64,000 bases of DNA, from NCBI GenBank assembly GCA_945859605.1, contig OX243819.1, positions 9,598,863 to 9,662,862 of the forward strand, written 5' to 3'. The notes under the pieces are model-generated. The model had not been told where the DNA came from, did no database searches, and saw only the letters and a list, made by a program, of their open reading frames with translations. Position 1 is the stretch's first letter. The number at the start of each line of letters is the position of its first letter. A program made the position numbers and the translations under genes. Below, piece after piece: positions 1 to 13,400 of this stretch. This stretch comes from Lumbricus rubellus. Taxonomy: Eukaryota > Annelida > Clitellata > Crassiclitellata > Lumbricidae.

Positions 1-272
1 CAATCGGTTGATAGAATTAGGCCTGTAATAATATATACTTTGATGTGCCTATGGGCCTACTGCTCGGTCATGACTCATGAGCACGAGTTGCATTGGTCAT
101 TATCATAGAGATGTACGCTATATATATAAAATATATAGGCGTTATATTTATTATAATACATCTCTATGGTCATTATTATGCAAAGCTTTTACCCGCGTCC
201 ATTTCAAACTTGTGTAATCAAATGAAACTCTTGCTGCCACCTAGCGACGAAGGGTTTCTAAAGAAGACCAAG

Positions 273-1371
273 ATGGTGTCAAATAGCAAGGGCTGTGCCG
301 TTGCTTTCTGCAAGAATACTTATTCTAATATGAGAGAAAAGAAGAAATTGAGTTTTTTCGGATTTCCGAAGGATCCAGAGAGGTACGTACACTAAAACGT
401 TGATCGCCCGGCTTCATAACACCGTTTTATTTACATCGAGCCGATTGGCCTATCCCTGGACCTCCCTAATGATCACCGATGTGAGGTTACTCGACCAACG
501 TAACAACGTCATTATTTTGTCAGGAATTATTGTAATAGGCTGGGACTAATACATCAATCGTAATTTCAAAATTTCTCAAAATTTATAAAGCGCTACTCGA
601 AAACCAAGCGCGGGGCACCAGCTTAGTCACGAGCGCTGCGTCGAGTCAAAGGGTTGTCCGTAAGAGAAGTCCATGTAATGGTGACCCGGGTCGAGTTAAC
701 CCAGCTTCATGAGAGCGACCTGAATGACCAAAAAGAGTGATAGACTAAATTGAGAAGCACAACGTTAAAGTGGCTAGGCCCTTCCTTTATACACTTTGGG
801 CTAGGCCTAAATGAAAAACAATGACGAGGGTGTAATGTAATACCATGAATTGAATGTAGCCTTATGTAGGCTTATTATGACAGGATTAAATCAGGTGTAT
901 TTATGTTATGGATGATTTTACAGGCCTAGGGGTTGTTAGCGATGTAGAATGATTTTCTGAATGTTCTTGCCAGTTGCGAATTTAGAATTTAAGACGATAT
1001 TGAACTGCAATCTGTATTTGTTTGAAGCCCATGTGGATTTTGAAGCTGTGGCCTAAGCTGTAGCTTGCTACCTTAATTATGCCTGTCAGGCACTGATTCT
1101 GGTTGTAAATGTTGACTGTTCTCCTAGATCGAAGCAGTGGGTTGTCAACTGTCGAACATCTAACCTTGAGAAAAAGACAGTTACTGAGCTATACGTGAAC
1201 TACAAAGTCTGTGGCGAGCACTTCGAAGATCGCATGTTTATGAATGCCACAGATCGAAACTCACTTGTCCACAATGCTGTTCCTATGGTTTTCAACTTTC
1301 CACAGTCGTCGGCAGCGAAATTTTCGAAGAAACGGAAGCCGCCAACATTACAAAGCGACATTTCGAAAAAG
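273..1371 (+). CDS. THAP zinc-finger protein, N-terminal THAP domain (THAP-A), two exons
   Basis: Two exons, 273-382 and 1128-1371, join at a phase-2 intron (donor GTACGT, acceptor CTCCTAG) to give 118 codons of a THAP-type DNA-binding domain. I see the first zinc pair in GCAVAFC (C-x4-C), the FFGFPKDPER block before the intron, WVVNC after it, the second zinc pair in VCGEHF (C-x2-H), and the closing AVPMVF motif. A basic stretch, KKRKPP, follows. An in-frame ATG at 222 would add 17 residues; I prefer 273 because THAP domains normally begin close to the first cysteine. The exon end at 1371 (AAG before GTAAAAG) is phase 0. It can be read through to a stop at 1408-1410, giving a short THAP protein, or spliced to the phase-0 exon at 4443, which would make it the first of four THAP domains in the next gene. 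THAP proteins are nuclear DNA binders. The choice between the two models is open. Confidence 0.75.
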
Positions 1372-2277
1372 GTAAAAGCAGGGTTAGCAGGTCATGACTG
1401 TACAAGGTAATTTATTGGTGATTGCCAACTCATCAGATTTCATTGAATCTCGTGCTCCAAAATCTTCAGAACTGTCCATGCAAAGGCAGCATTAGTGAGT
1501 AAGTTGCAATGCACAAAGGCCAAACTGGTTAAGAAATGGGCTCGTGTGGCTTTATATTATGCCCGTAGAGATAATTAAAATCCATCCTTTAGCGCAAAAG
1601 TTTATTGTCTTCTAAGTAGCTTGACACACATGTGGTTGAAATAAACAGGTTAAACCGTTATCTTCTCAGTATGTGAAGATATATTGCGCCTCTTCAAGAT
1701 AAGCTGCTGAATAAGACAGTTTTGAAGATCTTAAGGAACAGAGTGGAGTGACTCCTGGGAACAGAGCCCATTCCAGGTTGTAGGACCAGTGACAGAAAAT
1801 GAAGAAAATTGAATATCTTAATTGCCTTCCAGAAAGTCAGAGACAGTTTTTTCCAGAGAGATTTGTGCATGTAGATGCTCATGATTTGGGATGTGATTTA
1901 CAGTGCTGGACAAATTGCTTGCACTTGTTTTACAATACAAGATCATTGTATTGTTTTATGAGCACCACTTTTCACTTGCCATCACCTCTGCAGGCTTTCG
2001 TAGAAAATCTGTGGTTTCAATTTTAAAACTGATTACCTCGAAGCCCTAAAAAAATGCATATACCGGTAGTCAATGACCCGTTTAGAAAAATACTGCATTC
2101 TAACCTTTTATGGTATAGTGATAAAAAGCATATTGCAGTATATTTAGGTACAGTGACATTGTTTCAGGCTTTGAAGATTTGTAAACGGTGATGACATAAT
2201 TTGTGTTGCAAAAGATAGATAAAGTATGGTTCCAGTTACAAAAAATATTGATGATGACGGTTTAATATATGTATTAT

Positions 2278-2490
2278 CATAGGTGTAGGGAAGATTTCAG
2301 CAGTGAGGGGGGCAAGATTTTACTTCTGCCTGAAAAGATAAATCGATCGGATTTTTTTAGTCATTGACTTGAAATCTCGTGAAAAATGCTCTTCTGTTAG
2401 GTTTCTTTTACTATTTTCCCAGGTCTGCTTGCCTGAAAAAATTAGACTTGCCCGAAATTTGGGGGGCATTTGCCCCCTCCTACGCCTATG
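2278..2490. mobile_element. hAT-like MITE, 213 bp
   Basis: A 213-bp element is bounded by 12-bp terminal inverted repeats (CATAGGTGTAGG on the left, CCTACGCCTATG on the right, one mismatch). It is flanked by a perfect 8-bp direct repeat, TGTATTAT, at 2270-2277 and 2491-2498. An 8-bp duplication is what hAT transposases leave. There is no coding capacity, so it is non-autonomous. The ends are rich in runs of G and C, as in the related elements at 17259 and 39345. Confidence 0.85.
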
Positions 2491-3067
2491 TGTATTATGT
2501 ATGTTGAACCTTAAATTTAGCAGTACATTGAGATGAGTAGACCTGTGATAGATAATGTAAACCCAAATAGAGACATTCACCTGTGTGAAGTTGTGTTATT
2601 AAATGACTAACTACAGTTTTTAACAATTTGAACCAGTGATTTGTAGGTTTGTCTTGAGTATTATTATTAAAGTGTCTATATTGTGTGATTAAGAGGAATA
2701 GGAGAAGAGGAAAGATTAGGAAGAAAAGTGCTGGAGGAGGAGGGAAGAGGAAGGAGGATAGGAGAGGAAGAGAGTATAGACTAGGCTACATGTCAAGTAG
2801 AATAGGAGGAGAAGGTTGGGAAATAGCGCAAAGACTTGGGACAAAGATGAAGAAGGAGTCTGATGACTGTATGACAAGAAAACTGAATTAAAAATGCCAT
2901 TGAAAAGCCACGCGAATTTTCTAACCTCGCAATCGCAAGGTGGCGCTTTTTAACCACATTGCTTAAAAAGATTGAACTTCGCATGTGTTTAATAATAATA
3001 ACATTGGTATGTCTGCTTTTGATAGCCCTATATCGTAATCTGTTGTTTAGAGCGGCAGTGCGGCACA

Positions 3068-3180
3068 ATCAATGAATTTTTATTGACCACTACACCCCAA
3101 TAGTAATACAAGCTGAGTTTACAAAATTCGTATGCAGGTTGTCAACAGGTAAATCCAAAGAAACATGGTTCCGCTAAAGC
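3068..3180 (-). repeat. LINE 3'-tail fragment, copy 1
   Basis: The sequence from TTTTTATTGACCAC onward matches, with small differences, the block at 46340-46440, where it forms the 3' end of a - strand LINE remnant with recognisable reverse-transcriptase residues. Here only the tail is visible. Confidence 0.55.
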
Positions 3181-3770
3181 ATGAAAGTACAATAGACTCA
3201 ATAAATTTACGAAATGTAATTTATTCATTTAATGAAAGTATGGATAGCAGTGCTTTTGGAAGATGCTAGAAGCGTTTCTGATTATTATTGAGCTACATAA
3301 TCGAGTCATTGACCACTTTTCCTTAAGCGACGCTAGTGTCAGAGATCGATATATGACTTCCGGTTATGGTTGCAAAGTTAAAATATTGATTATACACAAA
3401 GATTCTACTTCAGACAGGTGCGTTTATTAGACTTTATAAGGGTAAAGGTTTGTTTTGAGGTTCAGCGAATGAAATGGCCGGTTACCGGCGATTTATTTAT
3501 TGTTTATAGATTTCTCATGCAGCGTAACTTTCTCAATTTTTTTAACCCGCCTTAAAACTTGGAATGCTCTCGTGCAATTATCGAAGGTTTATCAATGTTG
3601 TCGAATGTGTTTAAATGCAGAATTGACCCAGTTTCAGCAATGCTAATTTTTCTCAAGCGTTCGAAATTTCTAAAACCTGTTTTCAGACTACTGTATTGAA
3701 AAACTGGGTACGGGTATAGCCTTTGGCCATGGTTATAATTGGGTGTTTGTTTACATCCGCTCGGCCGCCG

Positions 3771-3842
3771 ATATGCAACGTTTAAACAATATGGCCGCAG
3801 CAAAAAGCGCTCTGACCTCACAGTCCAATATTTCCGCGAAAG
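3771..3842 (+). promoter_or_regulatory. Candidate promoter / first non-coding exon of the THAP-C2H2 gene
   Basis: A small GC-richer patch around 3760-3800 contains GGCCGCCG and AATATGGCCGC, which resembles a YY1 initiator site. It is followed by a strong donor, GTGAGTG, at 3843. Spliced to the acceptor at 4443, the short reading frame from the ATG at 3774 would stop at the TGA just before the ATG at 4467. The exon would therefore be 5' leader with a small upstream frame. This is inference from sequence signals only. Confidence 0.35.
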
Positions 3843-3964
3843 TAGGTGAGTGAGGTAGTGTCCATAGCTAGCTCAAATACTTTATAAATATCTGATATAA
3901 TTGTAATTATGTAAGAGGTCGTTGCAAATACCTGCACTGAAATATATGGTGCGTAAGTTTACTT

Positions 3965-4080
3965 GCGTCGGGAGTGTCAGTTAGGGTCAGGTCAACGTCA
4001 GGCGTTGTGATGGTGGCGTAGAGTTGGGGTTAAGAGTCGTGAGGGTCGGTTAGGGTTTGGTTTAGGGTTAGTGTTGTTAT
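3965..4080 (+). repeat. Telomere-like TTAGGG-rich dispersed repeat
   Basis: The block holds several GGTTAGGG and GTTTAGGGTTAG words and the phrase CGTGAGGGTCGGTTAGGG. That phrase is also found in both arms of the inverted repeat at 39905-39990 and 41175-41260. It is interspersed and degenerate, so I read it as a dispersed repeat and not a telomere. Confidence 0.5.
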
Positions 4081-4466
4081 GAGAAACCGTCTGCCCTTGA
4101 AATTACATTCTTGCGGTTGTTGTTTCCGTTGGGAAATAAATTTTGCTATTCGAACACGTTTTCCATGGACTCTACTCACTTACTTACTTTCGGAAAAATA
4201 TTAGCCTGTAGGTCAGAGCAAAGATTTGGTTCAGAGCGCTCTCTATTCCTGAGCATGTGTTTATGAGCTGTTTCGCGCAACTGGGAATTTTTGTTTCACA
4301 TGCTTCACTTTCTTGTCTCGACTTTCCACCTAGGAATCTGCATAGACGATGGAGGTCATGCAAACAATAGTAATGTAGCTTAGGTTTGAATATTGAAGTA
4401 TGGAAACTTATGTGTGTGATTGCTTGTCAATTGTTTCTGCAGAGGCAAACGAGCGCGGCAGATGAC

Positions 4467-7400
4467 ATGTGGTGTTCTGCGATTAATTGCACAAATTCAA
4501 GAAAGAAGAAACCTCAGTTATCTTTCTTTCGATTTCCAAAGGACGAAGAAAGGTAATAAACGATAAGAATTCTGTGAATCGCTTTATTTAATAAGAAGAC
4601 TTGCGTGGCTGTGGTCATTTGAATGTGGCATTTTGTTTGAACAGGAAAGACTACGTTGTCTTTTTGTAATTTTTCAGTAGCCAATGAAAGGATTTGTGTT
4701 GGCTTTGAAGAAGCCCTAGGAAATTTGCAGTCTTTGTGTCATAAACTTATGTGGCATGGTGGAGCTGATATATTTAGACTTGCAGGGACTTGTACATTTG
4801 CAGCAGTGAAGCATGGTAGCATGCAGGCATACACACACACACACACACACTACGCACACGCACGTGGGGCACAGTGGTTCAGTGGGTGTGTTCGTTGCCT
4901 TGCAGCCAGAGGATTGCAGATTCAAATCCATCTCTAGGGACCTTGTGCAAGTCCTTCACTTGCAATTGCTCAGCGCTTCGGCGTGAAACTCAGATTCAGT
5001 GTCCGCACCGTTGTCAGGAGCGCTTCTGAATAGAAATATCTTGAAGGGGCGCTATGACAAGTGCACACATAAACAAACACATACATGTGCATTTTTTGTG
5101 CATGTGCAATACATTGTGTATGAAATAAATTTTGTTGAGTTTTATTCTTGGATATAATACTGTGTCACTGTGCCTGTTGTAAATTTTGCATCGGTACGTG
5201 TTTGGCAGATGCCGGGAGTGGGTGAATTTATGTCGACGCCAAGATCTGGTGGACAAAACAACGGTTTACGTATCTGAAAACTGTCGACTGTGTGCCAACC
5301 ATTTCGAAGAGACGCAGTTCATGAACTACCAGAAGAGGGACAGTTTGGTGTGGAATGCAGTGCCGACGTTATTCCATTTCTCAAGTCCACCAAAGAAATT
5401 GAAATTTCGTTGCAGGCCACCGCTGCCTCGCAAGCAAGATCTTATGCTGAAGTCCAGTTATAGACCAAGAGGTAAAGATTAAAGTTTAATTATTTTTCCC
5501 TTAAATATTGATTTTTAAAATAAATATGATCGATGTATTATGTCTTCTTCACTTAACAACTAGCTGCATTGGTTGCCCAGTCACTTTGAGCACACGAAAA
5601 TTGTTAAGTGTTGAAATGTCCTGATGTCTAAACCTTGCTTTACACTATTTGTGGATGATAAAGTCTTTAATATTAACTGGCTATTTTCATTTTGACAGCG
5701 TGAATCAGTCAGATGTTGCATTTGGAACAAACTTGGTATTGGTAATAATAACAAAATCTTCGTTTAGTTTCAATCTGACTCACCAAAGCTTGACTACTAG
5801 TCGTGGTATGAACGGTCATCCGATCACAAGTTACTGCGGGAGTCAAATAGTACATACAGATTGCATTTGGCACCTTTTACAGGTCAACTTTTCTTGCTAA
5901 ATGTAGAAACAACATGCAACACAACCGCTTAAGATGCTTGCAATACTTAACCCTTAAACGACTAATGGTATCGGATTTCCCGTTCTGTTTATAACAGATG
6001 CACTAATGTGGACCCGCTTCCTAAATTATTGTTTTTTTTTATAGCAACTGCACAACGTCAAAAGAAGATAATTGCAGAGGATCTTTTTGCCTCCACTTCA
6101 ACTGCGCTGAAGTCTGAGCAGCATGATGAGCATGATGTGTCTGACTCAGAATCATCTATTTCAACGGAGGCCAAACGTATGTACTCTGTGCTTATGTACA
6201 TTGCATGCAAATTTCATACTGATCAATGACCATAGAGACTTGTAGTTTGGTTTTCCTTTGTGACGCATGCACACATTTGCCTTTTACAGACTTGTCAATT
6301 GCATTTTAAAAATCTTGCTTTGCATCTCTTTTCTGGATATTATTCTAGATTAGTAACAGATAGTTTTGTTTTAGTCTTGCATTGCGTTTCAATTAAGTGT
6401 CACATGCTCAGTATTGGCTATTATTTTATTGAGTTTTAGTTAATAAAACTGAATCCCTCCACACAGTTTTGGTGTTTGGTTTATTAAGTTATTCAGTCAC
6501 TGGTGCTCTACCTTCATGAATGTACATCATTTTTTTACAACTAGCTACCAATATGTTTACAGGATGGCATATACCAGGTAAAATGTGCGTATAAGACCTT
6601 AAAATGATGTATTATGACGAACGTTTTGTGTTAGCTTTTATAAGGATAACTCTTATTACTAACTTATTGCAAAGTTCTATTTTGCTTCCTTGCAGTCATA
6701 TCACCACAAGCAGAGACTATTCTTAGAAAAATCTCTGATGCAGCTTAAATATATAATACCAAAAAGATATTTTGTAGTACCTTTCGATTTGACGAGTGGT
6801 CATCTTCTCACGTCTCCGTAGGGTTACTGGTTTCATGGCAGTGGATGAATGTTTCTTTCAGTTGTTATTATTGTTTCTGTGTGTAGGTGTGAAAATCAGT
6901 GTTCCTGAATCACCGGTTAACCTATCACCCCGAATGCCGTGCATGGAAACCGTGAATTCGCAGAGGACAGCATTTCTACGAGAACCTATGATTATGACAA
7001 CAGACGCACTGCTGAGGATAACGTCTCCAAAGGTGCCTGTGGTGAGTTCTACATGTGCACTGAGATACATATGAATTGATGTTACAGACAACCCACTAGC
7101 GTTGTTTTGAATGGTCACCTTAAGAAATTATGCTTGTGTCCTATGCAGATCAAACCATTTATTTTTGAACAGGTTATTTATCGCCTGTTGTGGTATCAGG
7201 CTTTAATTAATCGATGTTTGCTATGAATGCTGTCTTTGTTGCTTCAACATCTCTTGCCTTAAAAATATTTAGTTTCAGTCTAAGATCAGTGTTTGTAGTG
7301 CTCTAGTTTGATATCCTTCACGTGTTTATGAATATTGCATTGAACAGTATTATTTAGTATTCATTTTATGTTGTATATTTTTGAATGGTTATTCCCTTGC

Positions 7401-10400
7401 ATCACTCTATCTGGTTTATTTAATATTGTTTTGTTAAAAGGTAGAAGCAGATGAAATGGTGAACATTTGTGCTGGACTGAACTGCAGAAATACGCGGCAG
7501 AAATGTCCAGGAATGCTGTTTTTACGATTTCCAAAGGAGCAGGCAAGGCATGTGGGAACTTGATTACGTTTTAGCCTGTTTTTTGTAATTTTTTAAAATA
7601 TGTTCTTTGTAGGGAAATACTTTTGAATTACTGCAATGGTAATTGTTGGTAGACTTTAATTCTGGTTTAGTGTATTGCAGGCTGTCTGTCCAGTTCGTAT
7701 AGTTAAGATTTGTGTATTCTGTAATCTCCGTTCTTGTAAATTGTTTAAACAGCATAATTGTACACTGTAACCGGTTGCGGTCTGTCAACCGAGATTGTTT
7801 CAATAAAGAGAATATTATTATTTAATTTACTGTAAAGAGCATTCTGGAAAAACTGTGTTTGGTAATGTATTTTTGATCAATGGTATATTGTCAATGATTT
7901 TTTAATGTACACTCTTGAAGGTCATATGTTTGCTTGCTTCCCGAAAGACCACATTCTTAAGATTCCATAATCTGCTGCATTAAGATCTTAAGGACCAGAT
8001 CGCTAAGGTTCTGTAGACTATCTTGTGAAAGGTTCCGAAGATGAATGTTTTAGTTTTTCATTGCGTTTCCAAGGATTATTAGGACCATCTCACTCACTAA
8101 TGTTCCAATGATTACCTCTTTAATATGCCAAGAACTCCTGGTTGGTTAAAAAATTCTTTTAGTTCACTTCTAGAAACTTTAAATTTTGGATTATGTTTTA
8201 TCGCCAGGAGCAACGTTTGGGTTCAGCACACACGGAGGCTGGATTTAAAGGGAAAGTCGTCCGAATACCTCCACCGAACGGCAGTTCTATGCGAGACACA
8301 TTTCGACGACAATCAGTGGATGAACAGGGATCAGAAGTCTCTCGGTCTTATTCCGAAAGCGGTGCCTACGCTTTTTGACGTTCCATTTCCTCCGCTGCGA
8401 ATGACGATGAAGAGAAAACTGCCGGCCAAGCGGTTTGTTGATGGTCCGACAGAAATCGGGGACATGGAGCACGACCATTGCTATGCAAGTTCTGTCGACG
8501 CAACTGATCAAATCGGTGAGAGACAGAGAAATTGTGGATGTAATATAATAATGAGGTTCGTTTTTTTAATTCAGACTGACGAACACATGGTAAGATTGCA
8601 TGCTGGGGCAGCAACTGGATGATATGATTTTTTTTATTTACTGAGAATTTGATATAGCGCTCCTTCAAGGTTCTACTCAGGAGCGCTCCCAGTCCAACCC
8701 CGGTCGAATAAGACAGTCTTAAGACGAGAAGGAAATGACGTACAAAGGCCAATAATTATTTGACGAAGGATAACAGGGAGCTCATTCCAGGTCGCAGGGC
8801 CAGCCACGGAGAAGGCATGGTGCTGTCTGATTACAGTCGTGTACTTGTATCTTCAACAGATGCAGCCTGCAAGTATGCTGTTCTGCTTATTTTACAGTCG
8901 TTAACCCTAGGACACCGGTTCCCAACCTTTCTTGACTTGAGGATAACTTTTTCTTAGTTTGATGACATTAGGGCCCACTAGAAGTTCAAATTTAGAACCT
9001 AGAGAAAATAAACGTCTGTGGCAAGAAGACATTGTACTTCAGCGTCATTCTGCCTGTATTACTGCAACGTTTTCTAGAAGCATTTTCACCCATTTTACAC
9101 GTAATGAAAATACTAAACTGCTGTTACATGCATAACAGCATACTGCTGTTCTTGTGTTGCAGTGACCAGTTGTTGTGTACTGAACTGTCCCAACGAGTCC
9201 AAAACAGGACTTCGATTATATCCGTTTCCTGCGGGCAAGGAGAGGCTTCGCAAGTGGATCACTTATTGCGGACGAGATCCGGGATGGACTCCAGACATCC
9301 ATTCGAGACTCTGTGAACTTCATTTCGACCGCAGTCAATTCGTCGGAGGAAGGGGAGGAGGAGATGAAGGGGACGATGAGCGACCGTTAAAACCAGACGC
9401 CATTCCAAATCGGCATTACCTGTCGATACCTTTGACAACTGGACGAAAGCTGAGGTTGTTGCTTGACCAGAGAGCAGCGCAGGACCAGTTCGTTCAGTCT
9501 GTTCGAAACAACAATTCGTGTGACTCGGAAATTGAATCGCTCGATCATTCCGGAAGTGGTGCGAACGCGGTGCACGTGAATTCGTCAAAAGAAAGACTGA
9601 AAACGCCAAAGAAGAGAGCGGAATGGAGAATGGGTAAATATTTGATTTTGTGAATTTAACACTACGGATTGATATGCTAATTTTATTTTAGAAATATTAT
9701 TTCCTTAGACATTTTAAAATTGTGGTTAGTATTTTTAAAGCATATAAAATTATGCTTGTCAAATGCCAATCATAGATAGCATACTGTATCTATTGACTGT
9801 TTTAAGACCTAGGAATGCAAAATGACTATTCAGAGGTGCTCTCAGAAGAACAATCCCAGGGAAAAGAAATGCATTTAAAGAATGTGAGACTTGTGCGGAA
9901 AGGAAGTCATTAGTGTTACAGTAGCCCTTATTGAACTAGGACTCATTATTAGCATTTTGCTACATATGGGTGTCTTTATATTCGACATTTTGAGTTTAGG
10001 CTAAGATTTGTTTTTGTGTGATATAATAATATAAATTTCTTTTCAACAGAATTGTCATCGAGTGAGAAAACTGAACTTGCAATTGATTTATGCAAGACCC
10101 TCATTGCTGAGATGTTGGTGTCAAGCACAGAACTGTTTCTGGAGCGAGTTGAACTGATCAACGAATTACGAGATGCCTGGGCTGCTGGTCGTGGTGTAGG
10201 TCTATTGATTGGTGATGCCAGTCAAGTAACTGATGCGGACGCTAAGACCAGCGATGCTGAAACTGAAACCATATCCATGAACAAAAACCAGAACAATCGA
10301 ACTGAAGGTGAATATTTGTTTGTCGTTTGTATATTAATTTAGAGCGTAATTATTTGTTCTCAAGTATGATCAAGTGACTGCTTAGATGCCTTCAGTGATG

Positions 10401-13400
10401 TCATTATGCATTAGAGCATCAATCAGAGGTCATTAGAGAATACAGGTCGCAATAGAGTAAGTCAAGAGAAATCAGGTCAAGCTGCATAGGATAAGCAAGC
10501 TGTTTGAACATATTGGATTTTATATGGCAGTGATTGATTGAGTGATAAGCAGACTCATTTATTCGGAAAACAGTGACCATTTGATGCATGGGCTCTTCTC
10601 TGAAGTCTGATTGGGAAGTGTCATGAGACATTGTAAGAGATCAGTGATATAAAACACGTCATGAGTTTTCAACTTCATGTGTGAGAGATTAACGAAGAGG
10701 TCAGTGTTTCCTTTTTTTCCCTTTCAAATCTGGTTCTTTTTCGTAATGCTTAATCTGCGGTTGTTTATATTAATGTATTTCTGAATTTTGTTTTCGGTTA
10801 ACATTATTGAGCTTGAATTGCTGTTTAATTTGTCACTGTACTGCCATTACCTAGTAATACTTACGTTAAATGTTAATGTGGCTGCACTTGGTAGAGGACT
10901 GGGGTTAAAGCCACATTGTATCTTCTATTGATCACTGATTTTTCAGGGTCTGTTTGTGACCAAGAGGTTGGGGAGCGTACACAACCAGTGCAGGCAGACG
11001 AGCAAGAACTTTATCTTAACATCGAATGTGATGTCATCACGGAAGAAGAATCTGATTGTGATGTCAGGATGAAGGACAGTGACGATATTTGTGATGAGGT
11101 TGTCGAAGAATTTGAACAAGTAGGTGATCGCATTCGTTTTGTAAGCAATATGTTGCTTCTTTTTTGTCTTGAAATCCTCATCTATATAAGTGAACCATGT
11201 GCACAAAGTCCGTCTTAAGTTGGATTTTTCACTTTTTTGAGTTTAATATATCATTGCAAAGAGAAACAAATTCTCTAAAAAACGACACCAATTGTGTCAT
11301 TCTATGTTCCTGCTGCATATTCTGACATATAAAAGGATTTGTGTTAATTCACTTCTATTAACCCTTTAATGCCGAGATGGTAGTAAATGGTATGGGAAAT
11401 CATATACCCTCCGGCATTAAAGGGTTAAGGAAACACAGTTCTGAATCGACCGAAGCTGATTGATTCGACTTTCTCTCAGACCAGGGACAGAATGCTTCTT
11501 TCTTTTTGGGGGGGGGGGGTGGAGGGGTGATCAGACCGATTTGTTTTCGTTGAGTCATTGAATTGCATACTGCAAGTGTTTTGATGATGTTCTAATTCAG
11601 AATCTTGAATTTCACAGGCGAGCACAGACTTTGGACGGTACGTTGCAAAGCTGTTGCAACATCACGATTGCAACTGTTCGATGAAGTCGAAAGAGTTGAC
11701 GGAATTGGTCGGAATGGTTTGGAAGAAGTTCATGACGATGGAACTGGAATTGAAGAGACGAGCGACAGAAGCTGTGGCCGCAATTCAGTCGCATCGACTC
11801 AACGAAAGGTATTAACACCGTTTCATTATTATGCCAAATATAGGCAGAAACAGCAGCCAAAAAATAGAAAATAAAACAATAACAAATAAAAATATCTAGA
11901 GTGTTGATGAGTTTGCAACAGATCAGTTGAAGTACACAAGTAAACAAGCTTGCAATAGACAAACAATGGCATGTTTATTCATGGATGCCAAAGCAAGGCA
12001 AGGTAATCGTCTGATAAGTATGTATCTTTGATATTATGATGATAGCACTATAGAAGTGATTGGATTAGGTTAGCTGGAGTTTGGTTGGAAGCACATACTC
12101 TTTTTGAATCTCCATAATGAATTGAAGATTAGATTGTATTGCTAACTTGTACACTAATTGCATTGGGAATCTATTAAGACTATTTTCTTCTAGGTATAAA
12201 GAAGACTCTTCGACTGATTCAGCAAGCAAGATATTAGGGAGCTTCTTCAACAGTCTTGATGGATATCGGCCTGAACCTCCTGTACGAAAAGTCATCAGAT
12301 CGGATGAAAGCCGGACTGTGAAGGAAAGTCCAAGAAGCACAGTGAGCTGAATGATTTATAATTCCAGCTTTGTTTCTGTCTGTTTTGAATTGATTTAGCA
12401 TGCACTTTGCAATCCAGCTCTAGACTAAAGGGTATGATTACAACTTGTGCATCGATAGCAACACACACCACATCAAACCTTTATGCAGAAAACTTTATAT
12501 AATGTATAAATTGTATACTGTATATGGTATTTCACCAAAGAATTTTTAAGTGAGGAATTATAAGGGTCGCTGTATAAATTTATGTGATTAATTGACTGAT
12601 TGAACACAGGTTATTAATTAATTATTACTAATGTTTAGCTATTAGTAGAGCTCTGATGACTTGCATTAGACAGCCACATCGCAAAGTTACTAATTAATAA
12701 TCTTTAATCTCTAATTATTAAGTGATCGGTGTCTGCTGAAAATTCTCCTTGAATCCTTTATCGTTTATTCATTCAAACACTAAACCATTTAAAAACCACC
12801 AAACAGAAAAAATCCATGATTATGAGCAGATCAACAATTAATTACTGTGTGAGACAATAACATCTAACATCCATTCATTGCGAGAGTTTGACGGAGATGC
12901 CATCTGAATAAAGATTACTGTAATAACACTTTAAATCAGCTTTGATTGGTTTGAATAAAATTTTGTGTTAAATATACTGGCAGAAACTTTGTGTTGTTGA
13001 ACAGGTGCCTGGCATTGTTAAAGTCAGTGTTGATGATGTGTCGCACGGAAGTGATGAAGGTTTGTTTGATGACTTTTTCTCAGTCGTCGTGTCACGGTTC
13101 ATGCCAGGGTGTTGTAAAGACTGCTTCAATCGTAAAGATCTGTTGAACTGCATGGTATAACCTCTGTGTATGGAGATAATTGCTGCCCTGTTCTGTCTTC
13201 CTTTGTTGTGCTCTCACAGCCGTTTCTTTCTGCAGCGAGGGGTGCTGTTACTCCTGTTTGCCCGCGCCACTGCTTTTTCAGTGTTTGTCCCAGTTGTGTG
13301 GAATGGCCTCCCAGGTCCTCCCTCTTGAACTGTACCTGCTCCCTTGGTCAGAGACACATTTTTAAGCACTTTAAAGCTATTCTTTTTGGACATGCTGGAG

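Larger units (their letters stand above)
4443..5471 (+). other. THAP-B domain exon pair
   Basis: Exon 4443-4552 gives [14 protein letters not shown] and [12 protein letters not shown]. Exon 5209-5471 gives [17 protein letters not shown] (C-x2-H) and NAVPTLF. The intron splits the domain in phase 2 at the arginine after the FPKDEE block, exactly as in THAP-A and THAP-C. The 4443 exon is open upstream of its ATG. Confidence 0.85.

Noticed and set aside
1799..2026. 75-codon + strand frame after THAP-A
   Set aside because: No motif, no codon pattern and no splice-phase link to the THAP exons.
3965..4080. Telomere or internal telomeric array
   Set aside because: TTAGGG words are irregular and shared with a transposon-like arm elsewhere.
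8366..8752. 128-codon - strand frame
   Set aside because: Antisense to the THAP-C exon, with no motif and no splice support.
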